Positions 9,233-18,242 are shown, counted from the first letter of the stretch. The stretch: 64,000 bases of DNA from Bacteroidota bacterium (GCA_009773515.1 WSXX01000004.1:124001-188000), one strand, 5' to 3'. Notes: generated by a model not told the origin, from the sequence alone. Translations and numbers: made by a program.

Positions 9233-9402
9233 CCTTACTTTTTTCGATGCGTAAAATTAGGGATTATGAAGCTAAGAATGAAGGAAAAAATTATTTGGGG
9301 TTGAAAAAGTAAAAGAACCGGGGTTTAAGCACATTGTTTTTCTGGCGTTAACCAAGCTTATTTATGTTCATGTTCAACTTGATAATTTATTCAAAATATT
9401 TC

Positions 9403-9432
9403 TTTGAATTTTAAAATCATGTATTATATTTG
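9403..9432 (+). promoter_or_regulatory. Bacteroidota-type promoter (TTTG / TAnnTTTG)
   Basis: TTTG at 9403-9406 is followed after 18 bases by TATATTTG at 9425-9432, an exact match to the Bacteroidota -7 consensus TAnnTTTG. A transcript would start near 9438, about 48 bases ahead of the ATG at 9487. No experimental support is available. Confidence 0.55.
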
Positions 9433-9486
9433 ACACCATAAATAGCCAGTGACATTAGCAACGGAAGTAATATTTACGTAGGATCA

Positions 9487-10452
9487 ATGAACTTGAAAAA
9501 TCACTTCGAACATCTATTACATTCTGGGTCATCAATCAACCGCGAAGAGTTGCTTAATAATGCTATGCTACGCGATATTATGGTTGCCAACCCCCACAGT
9601 GCCAAATCAGAAATCCTCTTGCAGGAACTGGATATGCGCCTTGATCCCATGCCGGAATATATGAAAGATGAAATCCTGGAAGGGGTATTTGTGCTTTCTG
9701 CCAAGGAATTGATGGAAGCCAAAAGGGATCTTGATTTGCAGTTTTACAACTACGGGTTTAACCGTTTGCTTTCAGCCTCACTTACTGATACAACACCTGT
9801 GCCGGTTGATACTTTAATGGCATTGCTTGCTGCCGATGGAAGTGCCAGATCACTGTTGCAACAAGCATGGGTATTGCTGGAAGCCGGCGATACAACGACT
9901 GCTGCTAATAGGATGGCTTCCATACCCAATGAAATAAACCTGGATGGTGCTGATGTAACAGAGCATGAAGAACAAATGGCCTTTATGCAATGGTTGATTC
10001 AAAATCCGGTTATTGAGGAGGAGGCAACAGATGCTCTTACTGATTTTATTCAAAGCCCATCCAATGCTGTTTCTTCTGCTGCCAGAAGTATTATGGTTGC
10101 ACACAATCTGCTTGAATACGAAGAGCCTTACCTTGTACCTGATTTAACAAAAAGTGTTGAGGTAAAGAAACCCAAAGCTCAAGCATTCAGTAAATCCAAT
10201 GAATTCATCAGAATATATCCAAATCCTGGGAAGGATTTTATTACTTTGGAATATTCTCTTATGGATACCTTCAACTCTTATTCATATGAGGTTTCTGATC
10301 AAGCTGGTAAGATTGTGAAAAAAGGTAGTCTTGGTAAAAGTGCTGACCAGACTATTATCGATACTCGTGATCTTACTTCCGGCAATTATTACATAACTCT
10401 TATTTCGGGAAGTAAAAATGTTGCCAGCGCAAGATTTGTGATTTCGAAGTAG
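9487..10452 (+). CDS. T9SS sorting-domain protein lacking a signal peptide, probably 5'-truncated
   Basis: The 321-residue product ends with a type A sorting domain (IYPNPGKDFITLEYSL, VSDQAGKIVKKGSL, LTSGNYYITLISG) and so belongs to the T9SS cargo class. It has no N-terminal signal peptide: the sequence opens MNLKNHFEHLLHSGSSIN and continues with an alpha-helical region (residues 20-190) like the helical tail seen before sorting domains in much larger Bacteroidota surface proteins. The frame continues open upstream of the ATG only to a stop at 9439. This fits a fragment that lost its 5' part, although a promoter-like element sits just upstream (9403-9432). The intact reading frame suggests recent loss or retained use. 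A cytosolic product could not be exported by the known T9SS route. Confidence 0.7.
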   Translation: MNLKNHFEHLLHSGSSINREELLNNAMLRDIMVANPHSAKSEILLQELDMRLDPMPEYMKDEILEGVFVLSAKELMEAKRDLDLQFYNYGFNRLLSASLTDTTPVPVDTLMALLAADGSARSLLQQAWVLLEAGDTTTAANRMASIPNEINLDGADVTEHEEQMAFMQWLIQNPVIEEEATDALTDFIQSPSNAVSSAARSIMVAHNLLEYEEPYLVPDLTKSVEVKKPKAQAFSKSNEFIRIYPNPGKDFITLEYSLMDTFNSYSYEVSDQAGKIVKKGSLGKSADQTIIDTRDLTSGNYYITLISGSKNVASARFVISK

Positions 10453-10465
10453 TTTTTCTCACCTT

Positions 10466-10514
10466 AAGTAAGCAGGGCAGAACAAATCTCAACCCTGCTT
10501 ACTTTATTTAATTT
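10466..10514 (+). terminator. Intrinsic terminator
   Basis: Perfect 12-bp arms AAGTAAGCAGGG (10466-10477) and CCCTGCTTACTT (10493-10504) flank a 15-base loop and are followed by TATTTAATTT. It closes the 9487-10452 gene just ahead of the next coding region. Confidence 0.8.
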
Positions 10515-10520
10515 AAAAAC

Positions 10521-12137
10521 ATGAAAATCCTTTTTGTTATACAATTGACTTTGCTAATTTGTCTTAACAACCTGATTGGACAACCTTGGGAAAAAAATTA
10601 TGGTGTTTCAGGCAGATTTGATGAATTTAGAAATCTATCTGAAACCTATGATGGTGGATTTTTCCTGCTTGGTGCATATGATTATTTCCCAGACACCAGA
10701 GGTTGGGTGATAAAAGTTGATTTAAACGGAAACAAACTCTATGATTTAATTATAGGATTGAACAATGGTTTTGACCAATTAAATCTTCCTTTATCAATAA
10801 GCCAAACATCGGATGGAGGGAATATTTTATGCACAGGTCAAGGCCCAGACTATATGGGAGATATTGGTGTTATTAAACTTGACCCTTGTGGTAACCTGGA
10901 ATGGTGCAAAGTATTTAACACCCCGGTTAATCCTGATTGGGGAGTGGAAATAAAACAATTGCAGGATGGGGGCTATATTTTGCTAACGATGGGTTATAAC
11001 TATCCAATTAATAACCCGCGCATTCATTTATTCAGGTTGAATGAAGAAGGGGAAGTGTTGTGGATTGAGCCTTACGCCACAACTGTCAATAACCCGTATA
11101 TTAGCTATAATGACCCTTACGATCTGGTGGTTACCCCTGAGGAAGACTTTTTTATCAGTGGATTATGCTACTGGTGCGATGAACCCGCAGGGACAGGCGG
11201 TATTAATAATGATTGCAGGCTAAAGGCAATGGCAATTTTTGCCGACAGCAGCCGACAAGAAGAGTGGGTAAGTGTATATAGGGCTACCGATACTCTAGCC
11301 TATTCTGATGCCGGTTGGTCAACACAGCAAGGAAGCGGGCACTTTTATATTGGTGCGATTGATCGCTCAACAGGTGAATATTCACCATCTTTAATAATAA
11401 TGGATAGCTTAGGGAACATAATTCATGATTCAATCCCACAATTTCCTATGGTTGGCGAAAAATGGGTGGAAGGTTATATGGTTAACCCTTCTTTTACCTC
11501 AGATGGACGGTTATTTACTAATATTTTGTATGCAGACAACACAAACGATTACCCGGGTTGGTTTGGATTACATGAGCTGGATTCCTTGGGTGGATGGCAT
11601 AACTCATTTATTCATCCAACAGCCCATGCCGAAAGCCGGATAATGGTAACTTCTGATGATAAAATATTAGCCGGTGCCGTGGTTGGAAGCGGCTATGATC
11701 AGGACATCATCCTCATGAAATTCAACACCAGCCTGGAGTACGACAGCATTTACACAGCACCCCGCGAATACGATTACCTCTGCCCCGATCCAATAGTTTC
11801 AAAAACCATAGATTTAAGCGATTGCGAGGTAATTGTTGATGTAAAGGATATACCTACCCGCAAGGAGTATGAGGCCCGCATCAGTTTGATACCCATTACC
11901 CCGGCACCTAACCCTGCCAGCGATTATGTGCGCTTTTTGCTTGAAAACACGGAATATCACACCAAAATACGTGTAGTTTGTTACGATATACAAGGCCGGC
12001 AATTGGCTGAGTTGCCCGTTAACTCAGGCATACACGAAACCGGGCTTGATGTTTCGCGCTGGAGGCCAGGCATGTATATGGCGGTGGTTTATGCTGGTAA
12101 TAAACAAATGGGAAAAACGAGGTTTGTAATCAAATAG
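10521..12137 (+). CDS. Secreted protein with T9SS type A sorting domain
   Basis: This 538-residue protein has a signal peptide (MKILFVIQLTLLICLNNLIG, then Q). The body (about 25-430) has repeating sequence such as SETYDGGFFLLGAYDY, SQTSDGGNILCTGQG and KQLQDGGYILLTMGY. These are delta-60-like / propeller repeats with the DGG-Y/F core, found in many Bacteroidota secreted proteins. The C-terminus (about 460-538) is a type A sorting domain: PAPNPASDYVRFLLEN, VVCYDIQGRQLAELPV, RWRPGMYMAVVYAG, ending RFVIK. Export by T9SS to the surface or medium is expected; the substrate or ligand is unknown. It is flanked by a terminator upstream and an inverted repeat downstream, so it is probably monocistronic. 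Confidence 0.88.
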   Translation: MKILFVIQLTLLICLNNLIGQPWEKNYGVSGRFDEFRNLSETYDGGFFLLGAYDYFPDTRGWVIKVDLNGNKLYDLIIGLNNGFDQLNLPLSISQTSDGGNILCTGQGPDYMGDIGVIKLDPCGNLEWCKVFNTPVNPDWGVEIKQLQDGGYILLTMGYNYPINNPRIHLFRLNEEGEVLWIEPYATTVNNPYISYNDPYDLVVTPEEDFFISGLCYWCDEPAGTGGINNDCRLKAMAIFADSSRQEEWVSVYRATDTLAYSDAGWSTQQGSGHFYIGAIDRSTGEYSPSLIIMDSLGNIIHDSIPQFPMVGEKWVEGYMVNPSFTSDGRLFTNILYADNTNDYPGWFGLHELDSLGGWHNSFIHPTAHAESRIMVTSDDKILAGAVVGSGYDQDIILMKFNTSLEYDSIYTAPREYDYLCPDPIVSKTIDLSDCEVIVDVKDIPTRKEYEARISLIPITPAPNPASDYVRFLLENTEYHTKIRVVCYDIQGRQLAELPVNSGIHETGLDVSRWRPGMYMAVVYAGNKQMGKTRFVIK

Positions 12138-12144
12138 ATTAAAC

Positions 12145-12274
12145 TTGCCACTAAGTCTCAAAGCCACTAAGGTTCACAATTTTTACGCTGCACCAATTGC
12201 AATTTACATCAGTTAAGAAATAAATAAGTCAAAAGCAGAAAGTGTAACTTTGAGTCTTTGTGCCTTTGTGGCAA
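12145..12274. repeat. Inverted repeat of the 'GCCACTAAG...CTTTGTGGCAA' type
   Basis: The left arm TTGCCACTAAGTCTCAAAGC (12145-12164) and the right arm around TGAGTCTTTGTGCCTTTGTG (12251-12270, followed by GCAA) are imperfect inverse copies of each other, about 75 bases apart. Both arms contain internal short iterations (AAGxCxCAAAG). It fills the space between two secreted-protein genes. It resembles repeats common in Bacteroidota intergenic DNA. Confidence 0.6.
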
Positions 12275-12288
12275 AAAAAAGATAAACC

Positions 12289-12753
12289 ATGAAAAAAACA
12301 ATCATACTCCTTTTCTTTATCACCCTGGCCGGCATCTCCCGTGCACAGCAACCCATCGATTCATTGTATCTCTGGGTAAATTTTCAGGAAGAAAATATTG
12401 TCATTGACATTCCAAAGGAATATTTTACCCTTCGCACAGTGGTGCCGCAACTGCCACGTTTTGTTGCCGTACGCAAGCTGAATATTCTGGTGCCACCGTT
12501 GCCTGAGAAAGAGAAGCTTTTATCTTCTTTCGGGTTTTTTCTCACAAAAAACATCGAACCTTCTGATAATTACGGGCGTTTGGACTGGTTGCGGGTAATG
12601 GCTTTGTATATTTACTTCAGCCAGAATGATCTCTCACAACTGCCGCCAGAAGTTTTAACAACCTTGGAAAACTGGCAGACAGCACCGGATACCTTTGTAA
12701 TCCGCAAGGAAGTGGAATTGGTGAGAAGGTGGGTGGAGATAGCCGGCAACTAA
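12289..12753 (+). CDS. Small secreted protein of unknown function
   Basis: This 154-residue protein begins with a signal peptide (MKKTIILLFFITLAGISRAQ, cleavage after RAQ). The remainder is mixed alpha/beta with a proline-rich segment (VPPLPEKEKLLSSFGFF) and a C-terminal amphipathic helix (FVIRKEVELVRRWVEIAG). There is no sorting domain or lipobox, so a periplasmic location is most likely. I do not recognise the family. Its 3' end overlaps the 3' end of the convergent FRG-domain gene by four bases, leaving no room for a separate terminator. Confidence 0.7.
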   Translation: MKKTIILLFFITLAGISRAQQPIDSLYLWVNFQEENIVIDIPKEYFTLRTVVPQLPRFVAVRKLNILVPPLPEKEKLLSSFGFFLTKNIEPSDNYGRLDWLRVMALYIYFSQNDLSQLPPEVLTTLENWQTAPDTFVIRKEVELVRRWVEIAGN

Positions 12754-13565
12754 ACCCCGGGTTCCTCCCCATCATGCATCTCTTTCGGGCTGTATTGTCT
12801 TTTCAGCCAGCTACTTAAACCATCAAGGCCGGGAAAAAGTACCCTTTCGGTGATGTTTGCCTGATCGAGTTTATCGCGGATTTCCCATTTGAGTTCAGCG
12901 GGGATAATGATGCGGTAATAAAGTTCAGGGTGATCGTTGAGCCATTGACTCATCAGCAGGCATGAATTCGACATTAAAGAAAACAGCGCATGTTGGTTAA
13001 CAATGCGTTCGTCCATCGAAGGCGGTTCAAGAAACAGCACAAAGCGCCGTTCAACCATGGCTTCGAGTTGCTTGAGTGAATCGCATTCCAGATCAAGCAT
13101 ATGGGGTGTAAAAACGTTGGAACCTTCTTCGCGGATAATGCTTTTGAGCGATGCAGGAAGGTAATCGTTTGATTTAACATAATTGATGCACCAGATGGCC
13201 CCGTCGATATTGAATTTGGTAAGATTGGCAGTGGCAAAATGCAGCGCGACGTAGGGAGAATAAGTCCAGTCGAGCAGGCGGGTTGGAAGTCCGTGGTGTT
13301 GAGCAAGCGCCAGCAAACTCCAGACCGAATCGCCGGAAGAGGTGCTGCGGTGGGCGTATTTCCTGAAATTGCGCAGCAGGTGACGCTCCAGTTCGTGATA
13401 AGTGCCGCCCATACGCATCAGGCTGGTTTTCAGCGCATAATTGGAATCAGATAACCCCCTGAAGATGTGGGCCGAACGAAATCTCCCGAGTCGTGCATCG
13501 TATGAATCACGGAAGAGGAGTTCCTGAAGTTCAGACCAGTTGGAAATACGGATATCGTTGTTCAT
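12750..13565 (-). CDS. FRG-domain protein
   Basis: The 271-residue product carries a FRG domain (named for its conserved F-R-G residues): SAHIFRGLSDSNYALKTSL near residues 28-47, then LLALAQHHGLPTRLLDWTYS and PYVALHFA about 60 residues later. FRG proteins are predicted nucleic-acid-associated or toxin-like proteins and often occur in phage-defence or mobile contexts; no enzymatic role is established. The frame opens further upstream to 13679, but those first 38 codons lie in a dispersed repeat (13591-13734) and give the repeat-derived PPERSRR sequence. I therefore place the start at ATG 13565 (MNNDIRISNWSEL). It has no partner gene in the same orientation nearby except the permease. Confidence 0.85.
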   Translation of the reverse strand: MNNDIRISNWSELQELLFRDSYDARLGRFRSAHIFRGLSDSNYALKTSLMRMGGTYHELERHLLRNFRKYAHRSTSSGDSVWSLLALAQHHGLPTRLLDWTYSPYVALHFATANLTKFNIDGAIWCINYVKSNDYLPASLKSIIREEGSNVFTPHMLDLECDSLKQLEAMVERRFVLFLEPPSMDERIVNQHALFSLMSNSCLLMSQWLNDHPELYYRIIIPAELKWEIRDKLDQANITERVLFPGLDGLSSWLKRQYSPKEMHDGEEPGV

Positions 13566-13590
13566 AAGAAAGAATGTGAAGCGCTTATAC

Positions 13591-13734
13591 TGCCAATGAC
13601 AGATTGTTCGTCTGATCCTTCGACTCCGCTCAGGAGGACATCGTATAGGGCTGATAACGTGTGCATTAAAAGAAAACATTGTTGACCAAACACGAATGTC
13701 ACACTGAGTCCCGCACGTGCGTGAAAGTGTTTAA
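13591..13734. repeat. Dispersed REP-like element, copy 1
   Basis: Shares, in order, TGCCAATGACAGATTGTTCG, CCTTCGACTCCGCTCAGG, GTGCATTAAAA and AACACGAATGTCACACTGAG with copies at 27224-27341 and 28700-28830. Here the right end reads TCCCGCACGTGCGTGAAAG instead of the inverted CGGAGTCGAAG. It overlaps the false 5' extension of the FRG gene. Confidence 0.85.
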
Positions 13735-13745
13735 ACGCTTGATTT

Positions 13746-15008
13746 CTAAAAAGTTGATCTCATGGCTTCCACAGGATCAAGTCGTGATGCCGACCAGGCA
13801 GGCAGAAATCCCGACACCAATCCGATAATTCCTGAAACGCTCACCCCAAGCATTATGTTACCTGCTGTAAGTATCAGGTTCATATCGAAAGCAGCAGAAA
13901 CGGCAAGGGTAAGCACAAATATTATCGCCAATCCCAGCAATCCACCAAAAAGAGAAAGAAAAACCGCCTCAAAAAGAAACTGCAGCAGGATAAAGTAATT
14001 TTTTGCACCCATGGCTTTTTGAATGCCGATCTGCGCGGTGCGTTCTTTCACTGAGACGAACATAATGTTTGCAATTCCAAAACCACCCACCAGCAGAGAA
14101 AAGCCACCGATGATCCATCCTACAATGGATACAATTTTAAACAAATTGTCGAATCCCTGCGAAATAACGCTGGTTTCGTTGATGGCAAAGTCATCTTCGG
14201 CACCGGGTTTAAGCTTCCGCACCGAACGCATTACACCAGTTAGTTCGTCTCTGAGTTCTTCATTGCTCACCTGTGGTTTTGCCCTCACCATAATGGCTGC
14301 GCCGAGATTATCTCTTTTGAGGTCAATAAAATTTCTGGCAAAATTTACGGGCAGCAGCACCTGATTGTCGTTGGAGTTTCCGAAGTTTGTATTTCCTTCC
14401 TTTTTCAGCAATCCGATCACTTCAACTTTCTGCCCGAAAACCTTAATGCGTTGCCCCATAGGATTTGCGCCTGCAAACAGATTTTTCACAATATCGCTGC
14501 CGATAATGGCAACCGGGCGACCACCTGCAGATTCTTCAACCGTAAAATACCGACCCTCCGTCAGGTCAATGGGGGTAACATCGCTGTAATCGTGCGAAAC
14601 GGCAACCACCGAAGCATTATCAACAGATGCGGCGTTAAATTTAACCGATCTGTTCAGCCCAACCATATAACTGCTGGCTTCTGAGGCGTTGCTCCGGCGT
14701 TGTATTTCATTAAGTTCAGCCATGGTAGGCTCCGGCCTTTTCATGTATTTCCACCAGGGATAATCATCTCCACCAAATGCCCAGGGCCATTTCTGAACAA
14801 ACAACACATTGCTGCCCAGTGTGTTGATGCTGTCGCGGAGGGTGCGTTCAATCGAATCGAACACCGTAAATACCGATATAATCGCGAAAATGCCGATGGT
14901 GATCCCCAGAAGGGATAAAAAAGTGCGTACCTTGTTCACTATGATGGCATTGATGGCAAACAGATAGCTTTCGCGCAGCAACCGTACAAATATCAGCGAT
15001 TTTCTCAT
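13746..15008 (-). CDS. MacB/FtsX-type ABC transporter permease
   Basis: This 420-residue inner-membrane protein has the architecture of MacB-like permeases. There is an N-terminal transmembrane helix (FLSLLGITIGIFAIISVFTVF, about 28-50), a large periplasmic MacB_PCD domain (about 50-270), and three C-terminal helices (IVGWIIGGFSLLVGGFGIANIM; LFEAVFLSLFGGLLGLAIIFV; IMLGVSVSGIIGLVSGFLPAW) ending with the family's A-S-R-L-DPVEAMR sequence. Relatives couple an ATPase to export of lipoproteins, peptides or drugs by a mechanotransmission mechanism. The ATPase partner is not adjacent in this window. The start at 15008 gives the usual short cytoplasmic lead before the first helix. Confidence 0.92.
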   Translation of the reverse strand: MRKSLIFVRLLRESYLFAINAIIVNKVRTFLSLLGITIGIFAIISVFTVFDSIERTLRDSINTLGSNVLFVQKWPWAFGGDDYPWWKYMKRPEPTMAELNEIQRRSNASEASSYMVGLNRSVKFNAASVDNASVVAVSHDYSDVTPIDLTEGRYFTVEESAGGRPVAIIGSDIVKNLFAGANPMGQRIKVFGQKVEVIGLLKKEGNTNFGNSNDNQVLLPVNFARNFIDLKRDNLGAAIMVRAKPQVSNEELRDELTGVMRSVRKLKPGAEDDFAINETSVISQGFDNLFKIVSIVGWIIGGFSLLVGGFGIANIMFVSVKERTAQIGIQKAMGAKNYFILLQFLFEAVFLSLFGGLLGLAIIFVLTLAVSAAFDMNLILTAGNIMLGVSVSGIIGLVSGFLPAWSASRLDPVEAMRSTF

Positions 15009-15081
15009 GAATGGTATTTTGGCAGGGATGTAAAATTAGTAAATATTTGAGAAACACGGTAAGTTTAAGGTGTGAAAGTGG

Positions 15082-15109
15082 AATTTCTAATTTCTAATTT
15101 CTAATTTCT
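15082..15109. repeat. Four copies of a 7-bp tandem repeat
   Basis: The unit AATTTCT is repeated four times without interruption (28 bp). It sits about 75 bases upstream of the permease start and could vary in copy number by slippage. Confidence 0.85.
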
Positions 15110-15248
15110 CTCGTTATCGCTTCGCGCTCCCGAGACAAGTAATTTCCAACCTGCCCGTCTGAACCCGACCTGATAGTTTCAAACAAAAGACTTAGTCGGG
15201 GAGGCTTCCGACTTATTAGATCTTCCTGGACTGCCTCATAACGTTTTG

Positions 15249-15431
15249 TATTTCGCCCTTTCAGGGCTTAATTGGTGATTGTTTCACTGCGATGGGCTTC
15301 ACCCATCGTTAATGTATTTCGCCCTTTCAGGGCTTTTTATGCTTAGCCCTGAAAGGGCGAAATCTGTTAACACAGTGGCGATGCCCTGTGATACCGGGGT
15401 GCAATTACCAAAAGTAAGCCCTGAAAGGGCG
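15249..15431. repeat. Four-copy palindrome array, CGCCCTTTCAGGGC
   Basis: Two copies of CGCCCTTTCAGGGC (15254-15267 and 15320-15333) are followed by two inverted copies (15346-15359 and 15418-15431). The whole forms a symmetric structure around 15340, with roughly 66- and 72-base spacing within each arm. The inner copies are followed by TATTTCGCC / GGCGAAAT flanks. No credible gene lies in 15060-15670. Confidence 0.85.
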
Positions 15432-15673
15432 CAATCACTTCTCATGTGGCCAAAAACTAAACCTGATCGGCAAATAAAAAACAAACTATTCCTGATTTCC
15501 CAAAAAAACAGGTTGTTTACTGAGCCGATTTTTAATAAACTTGCAAAACAAAATAAAGACAGCTTTTTATTGTTTAATAAAGTGATAGACACTTATTTGC
15601 AATTTTGACTTCTTTGTGAATTATCTTCTATATATTTACCAATCTCTGCAAAGGGAAATCCGGGGACAAAAAC

Positions 15674-17200
15674 ATGAGCGAGAAAAAACAAATCAGGTCG
15701 GCCCTGATATCGGTTTACAATAAAGACGGGCTTGAGCCTGTTGTCAGATTATTGCATAATTCAGGAGTGACGCTTTATTCAACCGGTGGAACTCATCAGT
15801 ATATTGAATCTCTTGGCATTAATGTAAAAACGGTTGAATCGCTCACCGATTATCCTTCCATACTTGGAGGACGTGTAAAAACGCTTCATCCAAAGGTTTT
15901 TGGAGGCATTCTTGGCCGCAGCGGCAATGCCACCGACGAAGCTGAAATGCAGCAATATGGCATTCCGCCTTTTGATCTTGTGATAGTGGATCTCTATCCG
16001 TTTGAAAAAACAGTCGCTTCAGGAGCCAAACATGAAGATATCATCGAAAAGATTGACATAGGCGGAATTTCACTTATCCGCGCCGGTGCAAAGAATTACA
16101 CCGATGTGCTGATCGTTCCTTCTTCTGATCATTATCCTGAACTGCTTGATTTGCTTGAAACAAACAGCTGTTCAACAAGTCTGGAAGAAAGACTTCGCTT
16201 TGCAACATACGGCTTTGCAATGTCCTCGCATTACGATTCGGCCATTTTCGGGTATATGTCATCAAGGTCAGGATATGCTGAATTTCGTTGCAGTCAGGGC
16301 AATGCCCGAACGTTGCGCTATGGTGAGAATCCACATCAGCAGGGCGAGTTTTTCGGAAACATTGATGAAGTCTTCACACAGCTTCACGGCAAGGAGCTTT
16401 CTTACAACAACCTGCTCGACCTCGATGCAGCCATTGCTTTGATCGGCGAATTCACCGAAACAACATTCGCGATAATAAAGCACAACAACGCTTGCGGAAT
16501 TGCTTCACGTCCGCGACTGACAGATGCATGGAAAGCTGCACTGGCCGGTGATCCTGTTTCTGCTTTTGGAGGTGTGCTGGTGACCAACGCGGTGGTAGAT
16601 GAAGAAACTGCTGTGGAAATCAACAAGTTGTTTTTTGAAATTATACTTGCTCCGGGGTATGAAAAAAATGCAATGGAACTTCTTCAAACAAAGAAAAATA
16701 GAGTAATTTTGCAGGCTAAATCGTTTGATTTTCAGGGTAAACAGTTCAGAAGCCTTCTTAATGGAGTGCTTCAGCAGGACAAAGACCAGAAAACCGAAAC
16801 TCCGGCGGACCTCAGGGTTTCAACGGAAGTTGCACCTTCACAGGAACAGATAGAGGATTTGTTGTTTGCAAACATAGTAGTCAAACACAGCAAATCAAAT
16901 GCAATTGTTCTGGCAAAGGGCAGGCAAATGCTTGGCAGCGGTGCGGGGCAAACATCAAGAGTAGATGCTTTGCGGCACGCCATTGAAAAAGCCGGTGCAT
17001 TTGGTTTCGACCTGAAGGGAGCGGTGATGGCTTCTGATGCGTTCTTTCCGTTTGCCGATTCAGTTGAACTTGCCCATAATGCAGGTGTTGTATCGGTGAT
17101 TCAGCCCGGCGGATCGGTGAGAGACGATGAAACAGTTGCTTATTGCAATAAACATGGTCTGAGTATGGTATTTACCGGAATCAGACATTTTAAACACTGA
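15674..17200 (+). CDS. purH: Bifunctional AICAR formyltransferase / IMP cyclohydrolase
   Basis: PurH performs the last two steps of IMP synthesis: formylation of AICAR and ring closure. The 508-residue protein shows the N-terminal MGS-like cyclohydrolase domain (STGGTHQYIESLGI; GGRVKTLHPKVFGGIL; IDIGGISLIRAGAKN, residues 1-150). The C-terminal AICARFT domain has RYGENPHQQGEFF, IIKHNNACGIAS with the catalytic KH, KHSKSNAIVLAKG, GAGQTSRVDA and PGGSVRDDETVAYC. Length agrees with the family. It precedes mreB by 19 bases on the same strand. The purH-mreBCD order is common in Bacteroidota, so the genes probably form one transcription unit. Confidence 0.98.
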   Translation: MSEKKQIRSALISVYNKDGLEPVVRLLHNSGVTLYSTGGTHQYIESLGINVKTVESLTDYPSILGGRVKTLHPKVFGGILGRSGNATDEAEMQQYGIPPFDLVIVDLYPFEKTVASGAKHEDIIEKIDIGGISLIRAGAKNYTDVLIVPSSDHYPELLDLLETNSCSTSLEERLRFATYGFAMSSHYDSAIFGYMSSRSGYAEFRCSQGNARTLRYGENPHQQGEFFGNIDEVFTQLHGKELSYNNLLDLDAAIALIGEFTETTFAIIKHNNACGIASRPRLTDAWKAALAGDPVSAFGGVLVTNAVVDEETAVEINKLFFEIILAPGYEKNAMELLQTKKNRVILQAKSFDFQGKQFRSLLNGVLQQDKDQKTETPADLRVSTEVAPSQEQIEDLLFANIVVKHSKSNAIVLAKGRQMLGSGAGQTSRVDALRHAIEKAGAFGFDLKGAVMASDAFFPFADSVELAHNAGVVSVIQPGGSVRDDETVAYCNKHGLSMVFTGIRHFKH

Positions 17201-17219
17201 CAAATAAGAAATAAAGATA

Positions 17220-18242
17220 ATGGGACTATTCTCTTTTATGACTAAGGAGATCGCGATGGATCTCGGAACGGCAAACACGATTATTATTTACAATGACAAA
17301 GTTGTGGTTGACGAGCCGTCCATCATTGCCATTGAGCGGAATACCGGAAAGATCATAGCCGTAGGAAAGCGCGCCATGATGATGCACGGGAAAACCCATG
17401 AAAATATAAAAACCATCCGCCCCCTGCGCGACGGGGTAATCGCTGATTTTCAATCGGCCGAATATATGATCAGGGAACTGATTAAAATGACAGGTCCAAC
17501 ACGGAGTCTTTTCCCGCCTGCATTAAAAATGGTTATCTGTATCCCTTCCGGGATAACCGAAGTAGAAGAACGCGCAGTAAAAGATTCGGCTGAGCAAGCC
17601 GGAGCCAAAGAGGTTCGCTTGATTCATGAGCCTATGGCTGCTGCCATTGGAATCGGTATCGATGTGCTGGAACCCACCGGAAATATGATCATCGACATTG
17701 GCGGTGGTACCAGCGAAATTGCGGTAATTGCCCTCGGTGGTATTGTGAACAACAAATCCATACGCATTGCCGGTGATGACTTTAACAGTGACATCGAAGA
17801 ATATATGCGCAAGCAGCACAACATCAATATTGGTGAACGCACAGCCGAAGCCATCAAGATAAATGTTGGCGCAGCAATGACCGAAATTGATAATCCTCCG
17901 CCCGATTATCCGGTGCATGGAAGGGATATGCTGACCGGAATCCCAAAAGAGATATATGTCAACTATTCCGAAATTGCCCATTGTCTTGATAAATCAATTG
18001 CCAAAATTGAAGCTGCAGTGCTTAATGCACTGGAAATGACTCCTCCTGAGCTTTCGGCCGATATTTTCCGCACAGGTATTTACCTTGCAGGTGGCGGATC
18101 AATGCTACGCGGTCTTGATAAGCGCTTACATCTGAAAACCAAACTTCCGGTGCATGTAGCTGAGGATCCGCTCAGGGCTGTGGCCAGAGGAACGGGTATC
18201 GCACTCAAGAACTTTCATAAGTTCACCTTCCTGATTAAATAG
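17220..18242 (+). CDS. mreB: Rod-shape-determining protein MreB
   Basis: MreB is the actin-like filament protein that organises lateral cell-wall synthesis at the inner membrane. This 340-residue protein has the actin-fold nucleotide motifs: AMDLGTANTIIIYND (phosphate 1), IDIGGGTSEIAVI (phosphate 2) and YLAGGGSMLRGLDKRL (adenosine loop), plus IRPLRDGVIADF and HEPMAAAIG. Length is typical (335-345). An N-terminal amphipathic segment (MGLFSFMTKE) fits membrane attachment. It is followed by mreC and mreD in the conserved order. Confidence 0.98.
   Translation: MGLFSFMTKEIAMDLGTANTIIIYNDKVVVDEPSIIAIERNTGKIIAVGKRAMMMHGKTHENIKTIRPLRDGVIADFQSAEYMIRELIKMTGPTRSLFPPALKMVICIPSGITEVEERAVKDSAEQAGAKEVRLIHEPMAAAIGIGIDVLEPTGNMIIDIGGGTSEIAVIALGGIVNNKSIRIAGDDFNSDIEEYMRKQHNINIGERTAEAIKINVGAAMTEIDNPPPDYPVHGRDMLTGIPKEIYVNYSEIAHCLDKSIAKIEAAVLNALEMTPPELSADIFRTGIYLAGGGSMLRGLDKRLHLKTKLPVHVAEDPLRAVARGTGIALKNFHKFTFLIK

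Noticed and set aside
13566-13679. 38-residue N-terminal extension of the FRG protein
   Set aside because: It is encoded by the dispersed repeat and gives the repeat-derived PPERSRR sequence; the domain starts properly after ATG 13565.
15249-15431. CRISPR array
   Set aside because: The repeated 14-mers are palindromes in mixed orientation with unequal spacing and only four copies; no cas genes are present.
15279-15608. Overlapping open frames on both strands
   Set aside because: They come from the palindrome array and have no start signal, family features or conserved composition.
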